A stretch of DNA of 64,000 nt. Origin: Adiantum capillus-veneris (lineage: Eukaryota > Streptophyta > Polypodiopsida > Polypodiales > Pteridaceae). The notes under the pieces were generated by a model that made no database searches, was not told the DNA's origin, and saw only the letters and a list, made by a program, of their open reading frames with translations. Location: NCBI GenBank assembly GCA_014529385.2, contig CM043943.1, positions 98,702,855 through 98,766,854 of the forward strand, given 5' to 3'. Made by a program: the position numbers and the translations under genes. Below, piece by piece: positions 21,679 through 33,066 of the stretch. Each line of letters begins with the position of its first letter. The first letter of the stretch is position 1.

Positions 21679-22096
21679 GTTTTGTTTTCCCCTTTTCCTT
21701 TTTCCCCTTTTGATGGACCCTCAGTCCTTAACTCATATGTATCACCATCTTCTTCTTAGACAAAACCGTCGTAGTGTTTGTTCTTGGTCCGGTGGGTCAT
21801 ATCTGACCTGCGTGGATGATAATGCAATCTCTCTCTCTCTCTCTCTCTCTCATACACACACACACACACACACACACATCAACATAGTATTTGCAAAAGA
21901 CCAAGGTTGATGCATTTTTAATCGGTTAAAATTTCACAATCTTGCATAGATTCCAAACTTTCCTTGTAGAAAACCAACAAAATTTCACAAGTTTTAGTGC
22001 AATCACCGACGAATTTCAGTTTTAAACGTTCTCATATTTTTTTCAATTAGGATTTTTTAATTGTGGTAAACTATGCATTGGCACATTCAATGAACA

Positions 22097-22151
<55 letters not shown>

Positions 22152-22228
22152 CTTTACCAAATTGTTTTTCACTTTGGCCCCTCTAACCTTATATTCCTCT
22201 TGCCACCCTCCCCTCCCCCCCCCCCCCC

Positions 22229-22291
<63 letters not shown>

Positions 22292-22481
22292 CACTCCCAC
22301 CCCATATCACCCCCCTACTCTTCCTTCATCGGATTTCCACATTAGCGATATCACTAGTGGGAAGGTGGTGAATACACACACACACACACACACACACACA
22401 CCGTTGTATATGTATAAATACATATATAATATATAAATATGTGTGTAGATACACATATATACATACATATATTTGTGTGTG
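21679..22481. other. Microsatellite-rich spacer left of the copia element
   Basis: Contains (CT)n-(CA)n at 21829-21879, (CT)n at 22099-22150, about 34 C followed by (CT)n at 22206-22287, (CA)n at 22376-22400 and TA/TG-rich DNA up to the copia LTR. Confidence 0.7.
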
Positions 22482-22704
22482 TATTACCATATACATGTGG
22501 TAGTGATGTGTGTGAACACACTTAGGACCACCGGGGCATTTTTCCCCTCACTAGGAGGTTTTTTTCCCCTTGTATATACGCCCATCATTCTAGGGCTATC
22601 AATCTTTCTATTGCACACTAAGTAATACACTCTCTATTGTGTGCCTTGAGCTTCCTTCGTCTTCTTCAAGCTGTGTGTGTTTTTTTGCAAACCTAATTCC
22701 AACA
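22482..22704 (+). repeat. 5' LTR of the copia element
   Basis: TATTACCATATACATGTGG to ATTCCAACA. It aligns along its length with 38284-38514. The terminal TG is mutated to TA here, while the 3' copy keeps TG. Confidence 0.9.
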
Positions 22705-22706
22705 AT

Positions 22707-22721
22707 TAGTATCAGAGCAAG
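22707..22721 (+). other. Primer binding site of the copia element
   Basis: TAGTATCAGAGCAAG just inside the 5' LTR differs by one base from the initiator tRNA-Met complement TGGTATCAGAGC. Confidence 0.75.
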
Positions 22722-23066
22722 TGGCGTCCTTCCAGGCTTAGTCGCCAACAGCTCCAACACATGCCTGCTCACTTTCTCCGATTTCAGTGAACTTTGGCGA
22801 GTGTTGGCAGGTCGACAAAAATTTTAGGTAAGCTCAAAGAGCTTAGTCTGCTCAGATTTCTATTTGGGCTCATTTCAGCCTCTGTTTCCACTACAAGCAG
22901 TACTGCACAGGCTATTTTGTGATTTTGTGTAGAAATTATGTGAGTGCCGTCTTCTACATAACAGGTCCCTTACAATCTTCTACGGTTTGTGCTATATAGC
23001 ACGTGTTGTTCCCGCTTTGTTTCTCCTCTTTTCGAGCAGTTTTCACATCAGGTGCAACATTTACCA

Positions 23067-23902
23067 TGGTTGACAACAACACATATGCGTTATGTTTGTT
23101 GTTGAGGATAGATTGGAAGGGGACAATTACCCTATGTGGGCTTATATGATGCAAAATGTTTTTGTGTCGAAGGGCGTTTGGAATATTGTGCAGGGCATTG
23201 ATGTACATCCTGGTTCTGAGGATGTAGGTAATGTTGAGGATGTTCTAGGTCTTGCTGCAAGGATTGCTGTTGTTAGAGTTGTTTTGCCTACAAGTGAGCA
23301 AGCTCGTTGGGATGTAAAAGATGAGTGGGCTCATGCATTGATTGCATTGTCTGTGAAGCGTACTATTACTCCCCAGTTTCATTCAGCAAAATCTACCAAA
23401 CAGGCTTGGGATATTCTGGCTGGTCTTTTTGCAAGTTGTAATTAGACTAAAATTGCATTTCTGCATAAAGAGCTGGAATAAAAGATTATGCATGAGGAAG
23501 ATGATATGGAAACTTTCCTTGCTAGTGTCAAGGATATCAATGAGCAACTTATTTCTGCAGGTGAAGTTGTTTCAGAAAGTTCCCTTGTGCAGACTGTTCA
23601 TGATTCCCTTGCCAGATTCTTACCAGACTTTTGCTAGTACTTGGAGACTTATGACCCAAGGAAATCCTGAAGTTGTCAAGTTTGTTGCATTATGCACATT
23701 GTTGTTGCAAGAGTCACTTTCCAGAAAAAACAGGACTAGACAGCATGCAGTTGAATAGGCCTTTATTGATGCTCAAAGAAAAGGTGGTAACAGTAATGCA
23801 GCCACTTCTAATGGTTCTTCTGCGAGTGGAGATTCACATGTTCCTAATGCTTCTACTAGCATCAATTCGTCTGGAAATTCTGGTGATAAAGGCAAAAAGA
23901 AG
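23067..23902 (+). pseudogene. Copia gag, decayed
   Basis: A likely start ATG at 23067 (MVDNNTY) is followed by a frameshift into GDNYPMWAYMMQNVF, VWNIVQGI and TKQAWDILAGLF, the pattern of the copia gag domain. Stops occur near 23443 and 23480, and the frame changes again near 23635. In the same frame downstream, DMETFLASVKDINEQL and SLVQTVHDSL continue the domain. Confidence 0.8.
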
Positions 23903-24565
23903 ATGCGTTGCCATTATTGTAAAGCTAATGATCACTTGATCAAGCAGTGTCCTAAGTTGAAGGCCAAAGAGGCAAAAAAGAAAGAGAGTGGTTCCACTGC
24001 AAATGATGGTTCCACTACAAATGCAGCTATTGTTGAGTCTTATGTGAAAGGAGATTGTGATGCTGATGTTGATGCAGAATGGGCTTTTAGTGCAGAGTGT
24101 ACCTATAATCCTGTTGTCCATGATGCATGCATGTCAGTTGCTGCAAATTCACATGTGTGGTATTTTGACAGTGGTGCTACAGAGCACATTACCTCACACC
24201 ATGATTTGTTCACCTCTCTTGATTCTGTCCCTCACGGGAATTCGGTTACTTGTGCCAACAATTTCTTTTATTCGGTTCAAGGAGTTGGAAAGATTGTGCT
24301 TATTATTGCAAATGGCAGTTCTTTCACACTTGTTGATGCACTCTATGTACCTAGGATCAAGAAGAATCTTTTGTCTATATCTGCACTTGCTAGACGTGGT
24401 CTTGTAGTCAAATTTGTGGATGAAGATGTACAGTACATGATCTCAATTTCGGTGATGAAATTGTTGCATTTGATATTTTATGCCGTGGATTGTATAAGCT
24501 CACTTTGTATGACAAGTGTGGGTAGAATTTTGCAAATGCAGTTGTGGGTTCAAAGGCTATTTTAG
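23903..24565 (+). pseudogene. Copia zinc knuckle and protease
   Basis: CCHC knuckle CHYCKANDHLIKQC near the start, a linker, then WYFDSGATEHIT with the aspartic-protease D-S-G triad at about 24170, and LVDALYVPRIKKNLLSISAL, the standard copia protease C-terminal block. The frame drifts after about 24430, before integrase. Confidence 0.85.
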
Positions 24566-25467
24566 ACGTAAAACTTTGGCATACACATTTTGGTCATCTG
24601 AATTTTGTCAGTTTGTTGCGTTTGCAAAAATTTGATATGGTTGCTTCTTTGCCGCCTCTTGAAGCACATGTCAAACATGTTTGTGAAGGCTGTATTTTGG
24701 GTAAGATGCAGCATTCGAACTTTCCAGAGAATGGTTCACTTAGGGCCACATGCAGATTTCAACTTATGCATAGTGATGTTTGTGGGCCCATGCGAACTCC
24801 GTCCTCAGGCAATTACCTTTACTTTGTGACTTTCATTGATGACTACTCCAGACATGCATGGGTATTTCTACTTAAAGCAAAGTCCGAAGTATTTATGTGC
24901 TTCAAACAATTTCTGGCTATGGCTGAAAATGTCTCAAAACGTACTATGGGCACCCTCCGTTCCAATCAAGGGGGGGAGTATATGTCTCATGAATTTAATG
25001 CATTTTTGGCTAGTCGTGGGATAAAACAACAATGTGCAGTGCCTTATACGCCTCAACAAAATGGTGTTGCTGAGAGGAAAAACAGGTCACTTACGAAAAT
25101 GGCACGATGTATGGTCAAAAGTCAAGCTTTGCCGCATTCTTTTTGGCTTGAGGCCATCATGTGTGCCACTTATGTACTAAACAGGTGTCCTACAAAAGCT
25201 TTGCAGTCTATTACACCATATGAAGCATGGCATTATAGAAAAACTTATATTGAGTACTTGCGTGTTTTTGGTTGTTTGGCATATGCTTTGGTGCCACAAA
25301 CACAATGCAGAAAATTGGATGATAAGGCTGTCAAATGTATTTTTGTTGGTTATAGTGCTCAAAGCAAAGGTTACCGGTTGTATCATCCACAAACAAAGTG
25401 TATTTTGGTTTCACGGGATGTTGTGTTTGTGGAAGATTCTGTTCATCCCTTGCTGTCATGTATATAG
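24544..25467 (+). pseudogene. Copia integrase
   Basis: HHCC-type zinc region (WHTHFGHLN, CEGCILGKM), then the catalytic core: HSDVCGP (first Asp), RSNQGGEY where the second catalytic Asp is Asn (about 24958-24975), and QQNGVAERKNR with the Glu. The C-terminal LKAFGCLAYA-like block and YRLYHPQTKCILVSRDVVF are present. Integrase would be inactive because of the Asp to Asn change. Confidence 0.85.
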
Positions 25468-25859
25468 ACAGTAATGTAAGCTCACATGATATTTATGACA
25501 CTTTTTTGCCTCTTTTCAATGGTGGAAGTACAAATGTAAATTCCAATGAGGCAAATGTACAGCCTATAGGGGTTTCTGAAAATGTTACAAATCAGCCTAT
25601 TACTGATGCATATGTACATGATGTACTTGATGAGGAAAGAACTGAGAATGAGCAAGCTAGAGGTATCCCTAAATGGATGGTGTGCATACTTTGCGTGACA
25701 GTAAATTGGATGCACCTTTGTCTAGTCGTACTCTTTCAGGTTCTTGCCATGCATCTTATGCATCATATTGTTATGCTTTGGCTATGTCTAGTTTACATGA
25801 CATCGAGAAACCTTTGTCTTGTGATGAAGCACAAAATTCAAAAAATCCATGCAATTAGA

Positions 25860-27202
25860 ATATGATACATTTACAGAAAATGACACATGGCCTTTATGTG
25901 ATTTGCCTCTTGGCAAAAAGGCCATCAGTACGAAGTGGGTTTACAAGTTGAAACGCAAGCCGGATGGTGAGATTGATCGCTAAGGCTCGACTTGTTGCAA
26001 AGGGTTATGCACAACAAAAAGGCATAGATTATGAAGAGACTTTTGCTCCCACTTGTCATATGACTACTGTGCATTTTCTATGTGCATTGACATGTCATTT
26101 TGGTTGGGATGTACATCAATCAGACATTGTTACTGCTTTCTTGAATGGTGACATATTTGAGGAAGTTTATGTAACGCAACCTCACAATTTTGTCAAGAAA
26201 GGACAAGAGGATAAGGTGCACAAATGTAACAAAGCTTTGTATGTGTTGAAGCAATCTCCTTGTGCTTGGTATGAGAAGGCCAAGACTCATTTGGTCAAAT
26301 GAGACTTTCGTAACAGTCCAACAGAAAGCACATTGTATGTCAAGCGTGAGGGTAATGTACTTCTCATTGTGGTTCTTTATGTAGATGATTTGTTGATCAC
26401 TGGACCAAATGAGAGACATATTACTGAATTTAAGGCTGATTTTAATGCTACTTTCATGATGAAAGATTTGGGGTTGTTGCATCATTACTTGGGTATATAG
26501 TTTAAGCAGTGTGATGGTGGTATTGCCTTGTGTCAGAAAAGTTACATAGAGACATTGCTATGTAAATTTGGACTTGAGGATTGCAAACCTATTGCCACTC
26601 CCATGGAACCATGTTTGAAATTGAGTCTTCATGATGCTAGTGATCCTGCAGATGTCACTCTTTACCAAACTGCTATTGGATGACTCATTTATATATGCAG
26701 CACGAGGCCGGATATTCAATTTGCTCTGTAATAGGTTAGCAGATTTATGCACAACCCAGGGTCTAAGCATTGGAAGGCTGTCAAGAGGATTTTTCTCTAC
26801 TTGAGTGTCACTTTACACCTTGGCTTGTTTTATTCCAAGGGGGGACCATTTCCGCTAGATTTACATGCTTTTTCGGACTCAGATTGGGTTGGTTGTTTTG
26901 ACACGTGAGTGTCCACAAGTGGTTTTTGTTTCATGCTTGGTAGTTCATGTATATCATGGTTGAGCAAAAAGCAACCTACTGTGGCCACTTCTGGTTGTGA
27001 GGTTGAGTACAGGGTAGTCTTCACAGCTACGGTTGGGTGTGTATGACTCAAAAATCAAATGCCTTATGGTTGATTGGGTGTTGGACAAGACACTACCAAC
27101 ACTATCTACACTGACAGTCAGAGCGCATTGGTAGTTGCGAGGAGCCCAATTTTTCATGCTCGCACAAAGCACATTGAGGTGCATTAGCACTATGTCAGGG
27201 AC
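25860..27202 (+). pseudogene. Copia reverse transcriptase and start of RNase H
   Basis: RT blocks are split over frames: KWVYKLKRKPDGEI, ARLVAKGYAQQKGIDYEETFAP, VHQSDIVTAFLNGD, LYVDDLLITGP (catalytic YVDD intact, about 26380) and MKDLGLLHHYLGI. RNase H blocks follow: SDSDWVGC, QPTVATSGCEVEY and IYTDSQSAL. Stops are frequent (26300, 26500, 26682, 26730, 26908). The gene breaks at about 27202 where gypsy sequence begins, and resumes at about 38085. Confidence 0.85.
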
Positions 27203-27675
27203 AATGCAATGGGCTGGTTGAAAATTGCAATGGTCAAATTGTGAAGATGCTATCAAAGTATGCTAGAGAGCATCCTAAAGAGTGGGACTTTGACTTGGAA
27301 AAGTGTTTGTGGGCTTATAGAACTGCGTATAGAGTGTCAACACAATTTACACCATATGAACTTGTTTATGGAAAGGAAGCTCTTATGCCCATACAGGTGC
27401 AATTGGACGCCTTGAAGTTGTTGTGCAGAATGCAAGGTTCACATAATGACAAGCTGCAGAAAGACTTTTCTCTAGAGTTGTTGCGAATGAATAGAGAGAA
27501 AGCCAGTGATTATTATCTTCAACAAGCAGAGACAAGGATGGAGAAAATGAATAAGAGGCTGCCAGAGAAAGAGATCAAAGAGGGAGATCTGGTGATGAAG
27601 TATGATTCTTGCTTGGATTTTACTTTTCAAAAGAAGTTGAGGGACAAATGGTTGGGTCCATACAGAGTGAAGCAT
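27203..27675 (+). pseudogene. Gypsy integrase C-terminal fragment, left part
   Basis: The frame reads CNGLVENCNGQIV (Glu of the integrase D,D-35-E in NGLVE), then ECLWAYRTAYR-like and YELVYGKEALMPIQ, a GPY/F-like LGPYRVKH at the end. It is open from about 27207 to the Tat insertion. It joins copia RNase H directly, with no LTR or purine tract between, so only this integrase segment (about 610 bp in all) is present inside the copia element. The right part is at 37945-38079. Confidence 0.85.
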
Positions 27676-27929
27676 TGATAGCCAACTTTCAGAAATCAAG
27701 TTTAAAAAAAAAGAAGAAAAAAACTCATTCACACCCCCTCGGCCTCATTCCCCCCCTCTTTGGCCCGCAGATATATTCCCTTACACCCCCCCCCCCCCCC
27801 CCCTCTCCCTCTCACCCACACATCTCCCATACCCCGCCATTCCCCCTCTCCCCTCACTCTCCCTCACACACTCTCTCTATCTCTTATCCCCTCACCCCTC
27901 TCCCTCATTCTCCCTCTCACAGACACGCA

Positions 27930-28004
<75 letters not shown>

Positions 28005-28195
28005 CGCGCGGGGAGCGCTGCAGTCCCACACTCACACACACTCCCTCTCACTCACATACACACCCCACAACCCCCCCCCCCCCCCCCCTCTCCTCTCTCT
28101 CCCCATGCGCTGTGCGCCGCGCGCTGCATTCGATACACACACACACACACACACACACACACGCGCCATGCGGGCAGTAGCAAATATGCCAACAC

Positions 28196-28232
<37 letters not shown>

Positions 28233-29497
28233 CCGCCCACACACACTCACACCCCCTATCCTACCTCCCCCCCTCCCTTTCCGCCTTGCACAGAAGAGTA
28301 AGCCGCCGGCCATCCGCAGAAGAAGAAAAAAAAATAAAAAATTATATATATACATTATATATATATAGCCCCCCCTTCCCACGCACGCTTTCACACACAC
28401 ATACCTATACAAAACACACACACACCCGCCTCATGCACAAATACACACACACACGTATATACGCACCGCACCGCAATACGAAGGAAAAGGCTACGACATC
28501 AACAAACAAAAAAGAAGAAGGATCCAAAGCACGCGCCGCCAACAACAAAAAATAGAAATGCGCCGAAGGCATGCCCCGGCTGACTCTGAAAAGAAGTACG
28601 CTCGACACCGGCGCACCGGCAGCATGCCATTCGCCGACAACACGCAACCACGATGCCATCCGAGTAATTGTTAGGTTATTTTACCATTATCTTCAGTTTT
28701 TCACCCGAGCCATTGTAAATTTCCATTTTGTAAATATCCTCTCTCTAGGTGATGGTGACAAAGGCCCACCTAGAGATTCCCATCTTTTAATAACCTTCCC
28801 CAAAACAAAGCAAGGGTCAACCACACCGGGCCCACCACTTGCTTTGTCTCCCCGATTAAGATCACCCTAACCACACTGGGATTACCATAATCCAAGCAGC
28901 CAACACCTATAAATTGGCACTGAGAGGTCACTATCGCGGGGGGCAACTTATGTGGAACCAAGCATTGGGTAGAGTGTAGTAGGAGGGATTGACACCATCA
29001 CCATCACCATCAGGGGGAGGGGGTCTTGTGTGTTGGGTTTGCCTTGGAAATTGCACCATGCGAAGGGAACCACATCCACCTCTCGACTCCAATGGTCGAT
29101 GCACACACGTATGCACGCTCTTGGCAATGAGTATTCACTGTCATTGAGTCGCCCTAGAGAACGCACCAAGTAGGTTGCACCATCTCCTCTCCCTACCTCT
29201 CTACCATCATGGCATGCCACCTTGTAAATATTGTAGAAATAACTCACCCTCACACCCCCGAGGTTGTTTTCATCAATTGCAAGTATTCTCTCTCTCTCCC
29301 TCTCTCTCTCTCTCTCTCCTTTTCTCTCTGTCGGTGTGTAGGCTTGCGGTGTTCATATCACCGTGGGCTTTGCGTCCTAGCCGCTCAAAGGTAGGTGGTG
29401 CCCCCTGTTCGCTTTACCATGGCAGGCTTGAGGCGAGCCATTCGGCCCCCGGCGTTTTAGAGGCCGTCAGGGTTCGGGGTCCGCTTTGCGTCCGTCA
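27676..29497 (+). repeat. 5' LTR of the Tat element
   Basis: Starts TGATAGCCAACTTTC and ends TTTGCGTCCGTCA. Internally it carries several microsatellites: C runs near 27786 and 28073, (CT)n at 27935-28002, and (CA)n near 28135 and 28200. A TATA-like CTATAAAT at 28907-28914 is a plausible promoter element. It is nearly identical to 36128-37940 outside the microsatellites. Confidence 0.92.
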
Positions 29498-29512
29498 TTT
29501 GGTGCCCCCACG
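29498..29512 (+). other. Primer binding site region of the Tat element
   Basis: TTTGGTGCCCCCACG directly follows the 5' LTR. A TGGTGCC start is usual for a tRNA 3' end complement; the specific tRNA was not determined. Confidence 0.6.
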
Positions 29513-29573
29513 GAGGAGGGCTTTTCTAAGACCCTTCAGTTTACAATGCTGAAAGTGACACCCACTATCAATC

Positions 29574-29831
29574 ATGGACGAGTGGCTAAAGGAATTTTTG
29601 AACTGAAGGACGGAAGAAGAAGAGACGAAGGAGGCCCTAGCCGCCTTCATTGAGGTGCTAGTACCAGGCTGCAGTGTCATCAACATTCAAGAGGTAAATT
29701 CTCCATCTCGTGTCGCTCGTTCTAACTATAAATCTAAAGCATCAGGTGGGAGATTGGTGAGGTGCCATCACTGTTGTCAACCAAGGCACACGGTCGATGA
29801 GTGCCAGCAACGAAGGCAGTGGAAGGGCTGA
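29574..29831 (+). pseudogene. Short ORF with an extra CCHC motif (Tat element)
   Basis: An ATG at 29574 is followed by an in-frame TGA at 29604, then an open frame to 29831 containing CHHCCQPRHTVDEC, which fits C-x2-C-x4-H-x4-C. It lies upstream of gag, which has its own knuckle, so this is an additional zinc-knuckle-like segment. Whether it is translated is unknown. Confidence 0.45.
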
Positions 29832-30533
29832 AGTCTTCTACATTGACATTCATCGCAAGGAGGTCATTCACGTCAAGGAAGGAAAGCAGACGGTGAGGCC
29901 TCTTTTCCCTAAAGAAACTGCAGTCAAAGATAAAACCCCAAAGTGGCCTAAAGGGGCTGCTCGAGCCAAGGGCAAGGAGAAGATAGGCTAGCCTGGAAAC
30001 ACATGACCCCGAAGGGAGAAGCATCTGGCCAAGCAAGTGCTTCAAGCTCAGAGAGCCGGGTTGTACCCACTTTGTCAAAGAAGAAGTCATCCGAAGCTAA
30101 GCGGCGGAAGGTCGCCTACCGATTTGCACGACGCATGCGAGTGCTACCAATCCACTTCGACAATCCAGAAGAAGAAGTGGTGAGAAGATTCCCATGTCCT
30201 AGAGAAGAGTGGTTCGGCTACTGCTCTCGCTGTTTTGGGAAGCGAGTGGAGGACCTTCCTCCCCTCCCTGTACAACTTATACTGAAGAAGTTCTCTACCA
30301 CGGGAGAGACCCAGTGGGCTGGAGATGAGCTGCAGCTGAATGGAGTAGAATTCATGCAACACGCCGATTACGGAAATTACCTACAATTGCTGTTAGCCAA
30401 GAGACTGGGAGTGGTCAGACGCGTCGCCATCACCCCGTACGTGCTAAGCAACGAAGGAAGGGTAGAGCCCATGAAAGGTGACGACCTCTTGTGGATGTGC
30501 CGACTCATCAACACTGGCACGGTAAGAGTATAA
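29797..30533 (+). CDS. Extra ORF upstream of gag (Tat element)
   Basis: Two adjoining frames (29797-29991 and 30003-30533) read as one protein with a frame change near 29990. The second frame has 176 codons: a Ser/Lys/Arg-rich N-terminus (KKKSSEAKRRK), then FPCPREEWFGYC, LPPLPVQLILKKF and GVEFMQHADYGNYLQLLLAK. It resembles no gag, protease or pol domain. Tat/Ogre elements of plants are known to carry an additional ORF before gag, so this may be its counterpart. That is inference from position. A further weakly open frame follows to 30771. Confidence 0.55.
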
Positions 30534-30860
30534 GTAAGTATTTCACCCTTTGTGCATGATGGAAAACGGGCCGACGGCATTCCCGTTCATATTCGTGCAG
30601 CATATGCATGTGAATATCTATGTAGATAGGAAAGTCTTCTACCAACAGAAGATCGTTTACCTATTCGGTGTGGCAGTACTAGGAGAAATCCTCAATTCCC
30701 CGAACCCTATCATTCTCCCCATACTAGATTACCATCATTCCTTTAATGTCTCTATTTTTATCCTGTTTTAGCCTATCCGTTCGCCCCTGTAAAACCGCTA
30801 TGAGCCGTTGCTGTTGATTTAAAAAAAAAAAAAAGGTTTGTAATTTCCAGAGTCACCACC

Positions 30861-32170
30861 ATGGCAAGTGTTTCTTTCCCCACGTTTAGTGGAAAGAAGG
30901 GTGAGGATCTCACCACTGATTTTTTGGACGATTTTGACATTGCTTGTGTCGTCTCCAACAAAGATGACGACGCTTCACGACTCAGAATTTTTCCTCTATT
31001 GATGAAAGTAGAGGCCAAGTCCTGGTATAATGCATTGCCCCATGCTACCAAGAATGCATGGATGTGTTAAGGGCTGCTTTTGTAAAGAGGTTTGGTGGAG
31101 GCATAACCTCGGAGAAGCTATGGCAGCTATTGACAGAATTGAAGCAGGTAGGCCTGCTGGAGTACGCCACCTACGAGTCAAAGTTTGTGGACTTATGGGA
31201 GAGGTGGGTTGCCACACTGGAGGAAGGCGAAGGAGCGCCTAATTTACTGAAGAAGGACCGTTTCTTTGTTGGTCTATGGTCGCCGCTTAGAGAGAAGGTG
31301 AAGGGAAGGTTTCCTACAACATATGAGTTGGCAGTCGAAGTAGCCCGCCTTAAAGACAAGAAGCTGCGCATGCAAGCAAGAGTAAACGAGTCAAAGGAAA
31401 CAAGCTCGGCCCGACCAACCCCAGTGGCTGCAACATCCAATCATAGAGTCCAACCACAGGAGACAGCAGAGGAACAACAAGACCTGCAGAGTCGCATCAC
31501 CACCCAACTAGAGAGTTTATCTGTGCATCTGGTGCAGCAAGTGCATGCATCTGGTAGAAATCCAGAACAAGGAAGAGGACAATGAAGGCAGAACCCAGAA
31601 TACCACTGTTACAACTGCGGGGAAGACGGCCATGGAATGTACTTCTGCCCACACCCAAGAAGGCAGAATTTCAATAGAGGGGGGAGACAGAATCAGATCT
31701 CTCCGCCAAGAGTAAGACCACCACCAAGGCAGCTAGGACCAATCCCTACAATCCAAATCCTGCGACCACCTATACAACAGCAACCACCACCCCAACCTCT
31801 CATTCCGCCACTACCCCCACCACCTGCGGTGAACCAAGCGGTGAGTGTCATTAGCTTAGAGGCTAAAGGGAAGGTGAAGGTAGAAGAGTCAGCTCGAGAG
31901 AAGCACAAAGGAAAAGCGAAGGTAGAAGAAGTGGATGCTATGGGAGTGAAGCGTGCGAGGCACGAGGAGGCATCTCAAAAAGAAGAGAAGATGAAAGGGA
32001 AAGCCGAGTCTAGCAAGCAAGCAGCTAAACCGCGGCGGAAGATATACATCGTAGACTTCTCACTAGGTGAGGAAGCACAACCCTATGACTTAGTTCAGGA
32101 TGTGTTAATGCAGGGCCCGAAGATAACTTGGCCCCAATTACTCCACCTTGCACCCAGAATGAGGAGGTAA
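30861..32170 (+). pseudogene. Gag of the Tat element
   Basis: Starts MASVSFPTFSGKKGEDL and shows the gag capsid pattern DDFDIAC, AKSWYNALP, then after a one-base frame change near 31068 AAFVKRFGG, FFVGLWSPLREKVKG and YELAVEVARL. A TGA at 31583-31585 precedes the CCHC knuckle (CYNCGEDGHGMYFC, 31607-31648). Pro/Gln-rich and Lys/Glu-rich segments follow up to 32170. One frameshift and one stop separate it from a continuous reading frame. Confidence 0.8.
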
Positions 32171-32179
32171 TGGACGAAA

Positions 32180-32634
32180 ATGGTAAGTACCAGGAAATCA
32201 AAACCACGGATAGCTGGGGCTATCTCTGGGAGGGATCTCGATGACATCTTGCCAACCATGGATGCTCACATCAAAGGGCAGTGGATTTCAAACGTCTACA
32301 TAGATGGTGGCGTGCAAATATGCGTCATGAGTGAGAAGATGATGCACCACCTAGGTCTAGAGGTAAGTAGGCCGGCACCTGCCGAGCCAAGATGGCAAAC
32401 AATGTAAGAGTGAAATGCGTAGGCATTGTAAATGCGGTCAAAGTAAAAGCATTCAATACGGAAGTGGAAGTAGACATCTTCGTCATGCCACACAAAGGGG
32501 AGGGCTACCCCATCATTCTTGGAAGGCCTTGGCTTATGGCCATGGAAGCCAAACAAGACTGGAGCACCGGGATGATCCAGATGAAGGATGCTAAAGGGAA
32601 GTCCATATTCTACGACATGAGGACTGGAAAGTAG
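32180..32634 (+). pseudogene. Retropepsin of the Tat element
   Basis: VYIDGGVQICVMS carries a D-G-G active-site triad as seen in some plant gypsy proteases, and IILGRPWLMAMEA is the C-terminal block. A frame change near 32395 divides the two halves. Confidence 0.75.
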
Positions 32635-32640
32635 CGTAAT

Positions 32641-33066
32641 ATGATCTTGGAGGCTTCAGAAGACGAGTCCACCAGCGACTCCTCGTCTACCTCAGGAGAA
32701 GACACAACCACCATTGACGGGAGTGAGAGTAGCATCGAAGTAATGGGGGTCATTCTTAAAGACCCAAACAGATTAACACAATCTGAAGCAACCTCTGCAA
32801 ACCAAGAGGGACCATCAGGTAAGCAGTCATTGGAGGATGCAGGTAAGCTACAAAAAATTCTCTCAAATGAGTTAACCAATGAAGAAAGGAAGGAGTATGT
32901 CTCCATGTTAGGCAACTTCACTACTTTGTTCATTGATGGCTATGATAAGATCACAGGAATTACAGTAGTGCAACACCACATAAAGATCAAGGAAGGTAGT
33001 AAACCCGTAGTACAGAAGCTCATAAGACTTGGAGTAATCCAACAAGAGGCATGCTTAAAGAAGTAA
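32641..33066 (+). CDS. Protease-RT linker (Tat element)
   Basis: 141 codons. The N-terminal part is Ser/Asp/Glu/Thr-rich (SEDESTSDSSSTSGED). The end, HHIKIKEGSKPVVQK and RLGVIQQEA, is the segment that normally precedes RT finger motifs. It overlaps the pol frame by 16 bases in a different phase; a one-base change there would separate them, so the real polyprotein was probably continuous. Confidence 0.65.
   Translation: MILEASEDESTSDSSSTSGEDTTTIDGSESSIEVMGVILKDPNRLTQSEATSANQEGPSGKQSLEDAGKLQKILSNELTNEERKEYVSMLGNFTTLFIDGYDKITGITVVQHHIKIKEGSKPVVQKLIRLGVIQQEACLKK

Noticed and set aside
27760-28368. Long ORFs rich in Ser/Leu, His/Thr and Pro
   Set aside because: They are translations of CT, CA and C tracts in the Tat LTR. 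Similar artefacts occur at 20806-21201, 22063-22436, 36277-36744 and 54879-55442.
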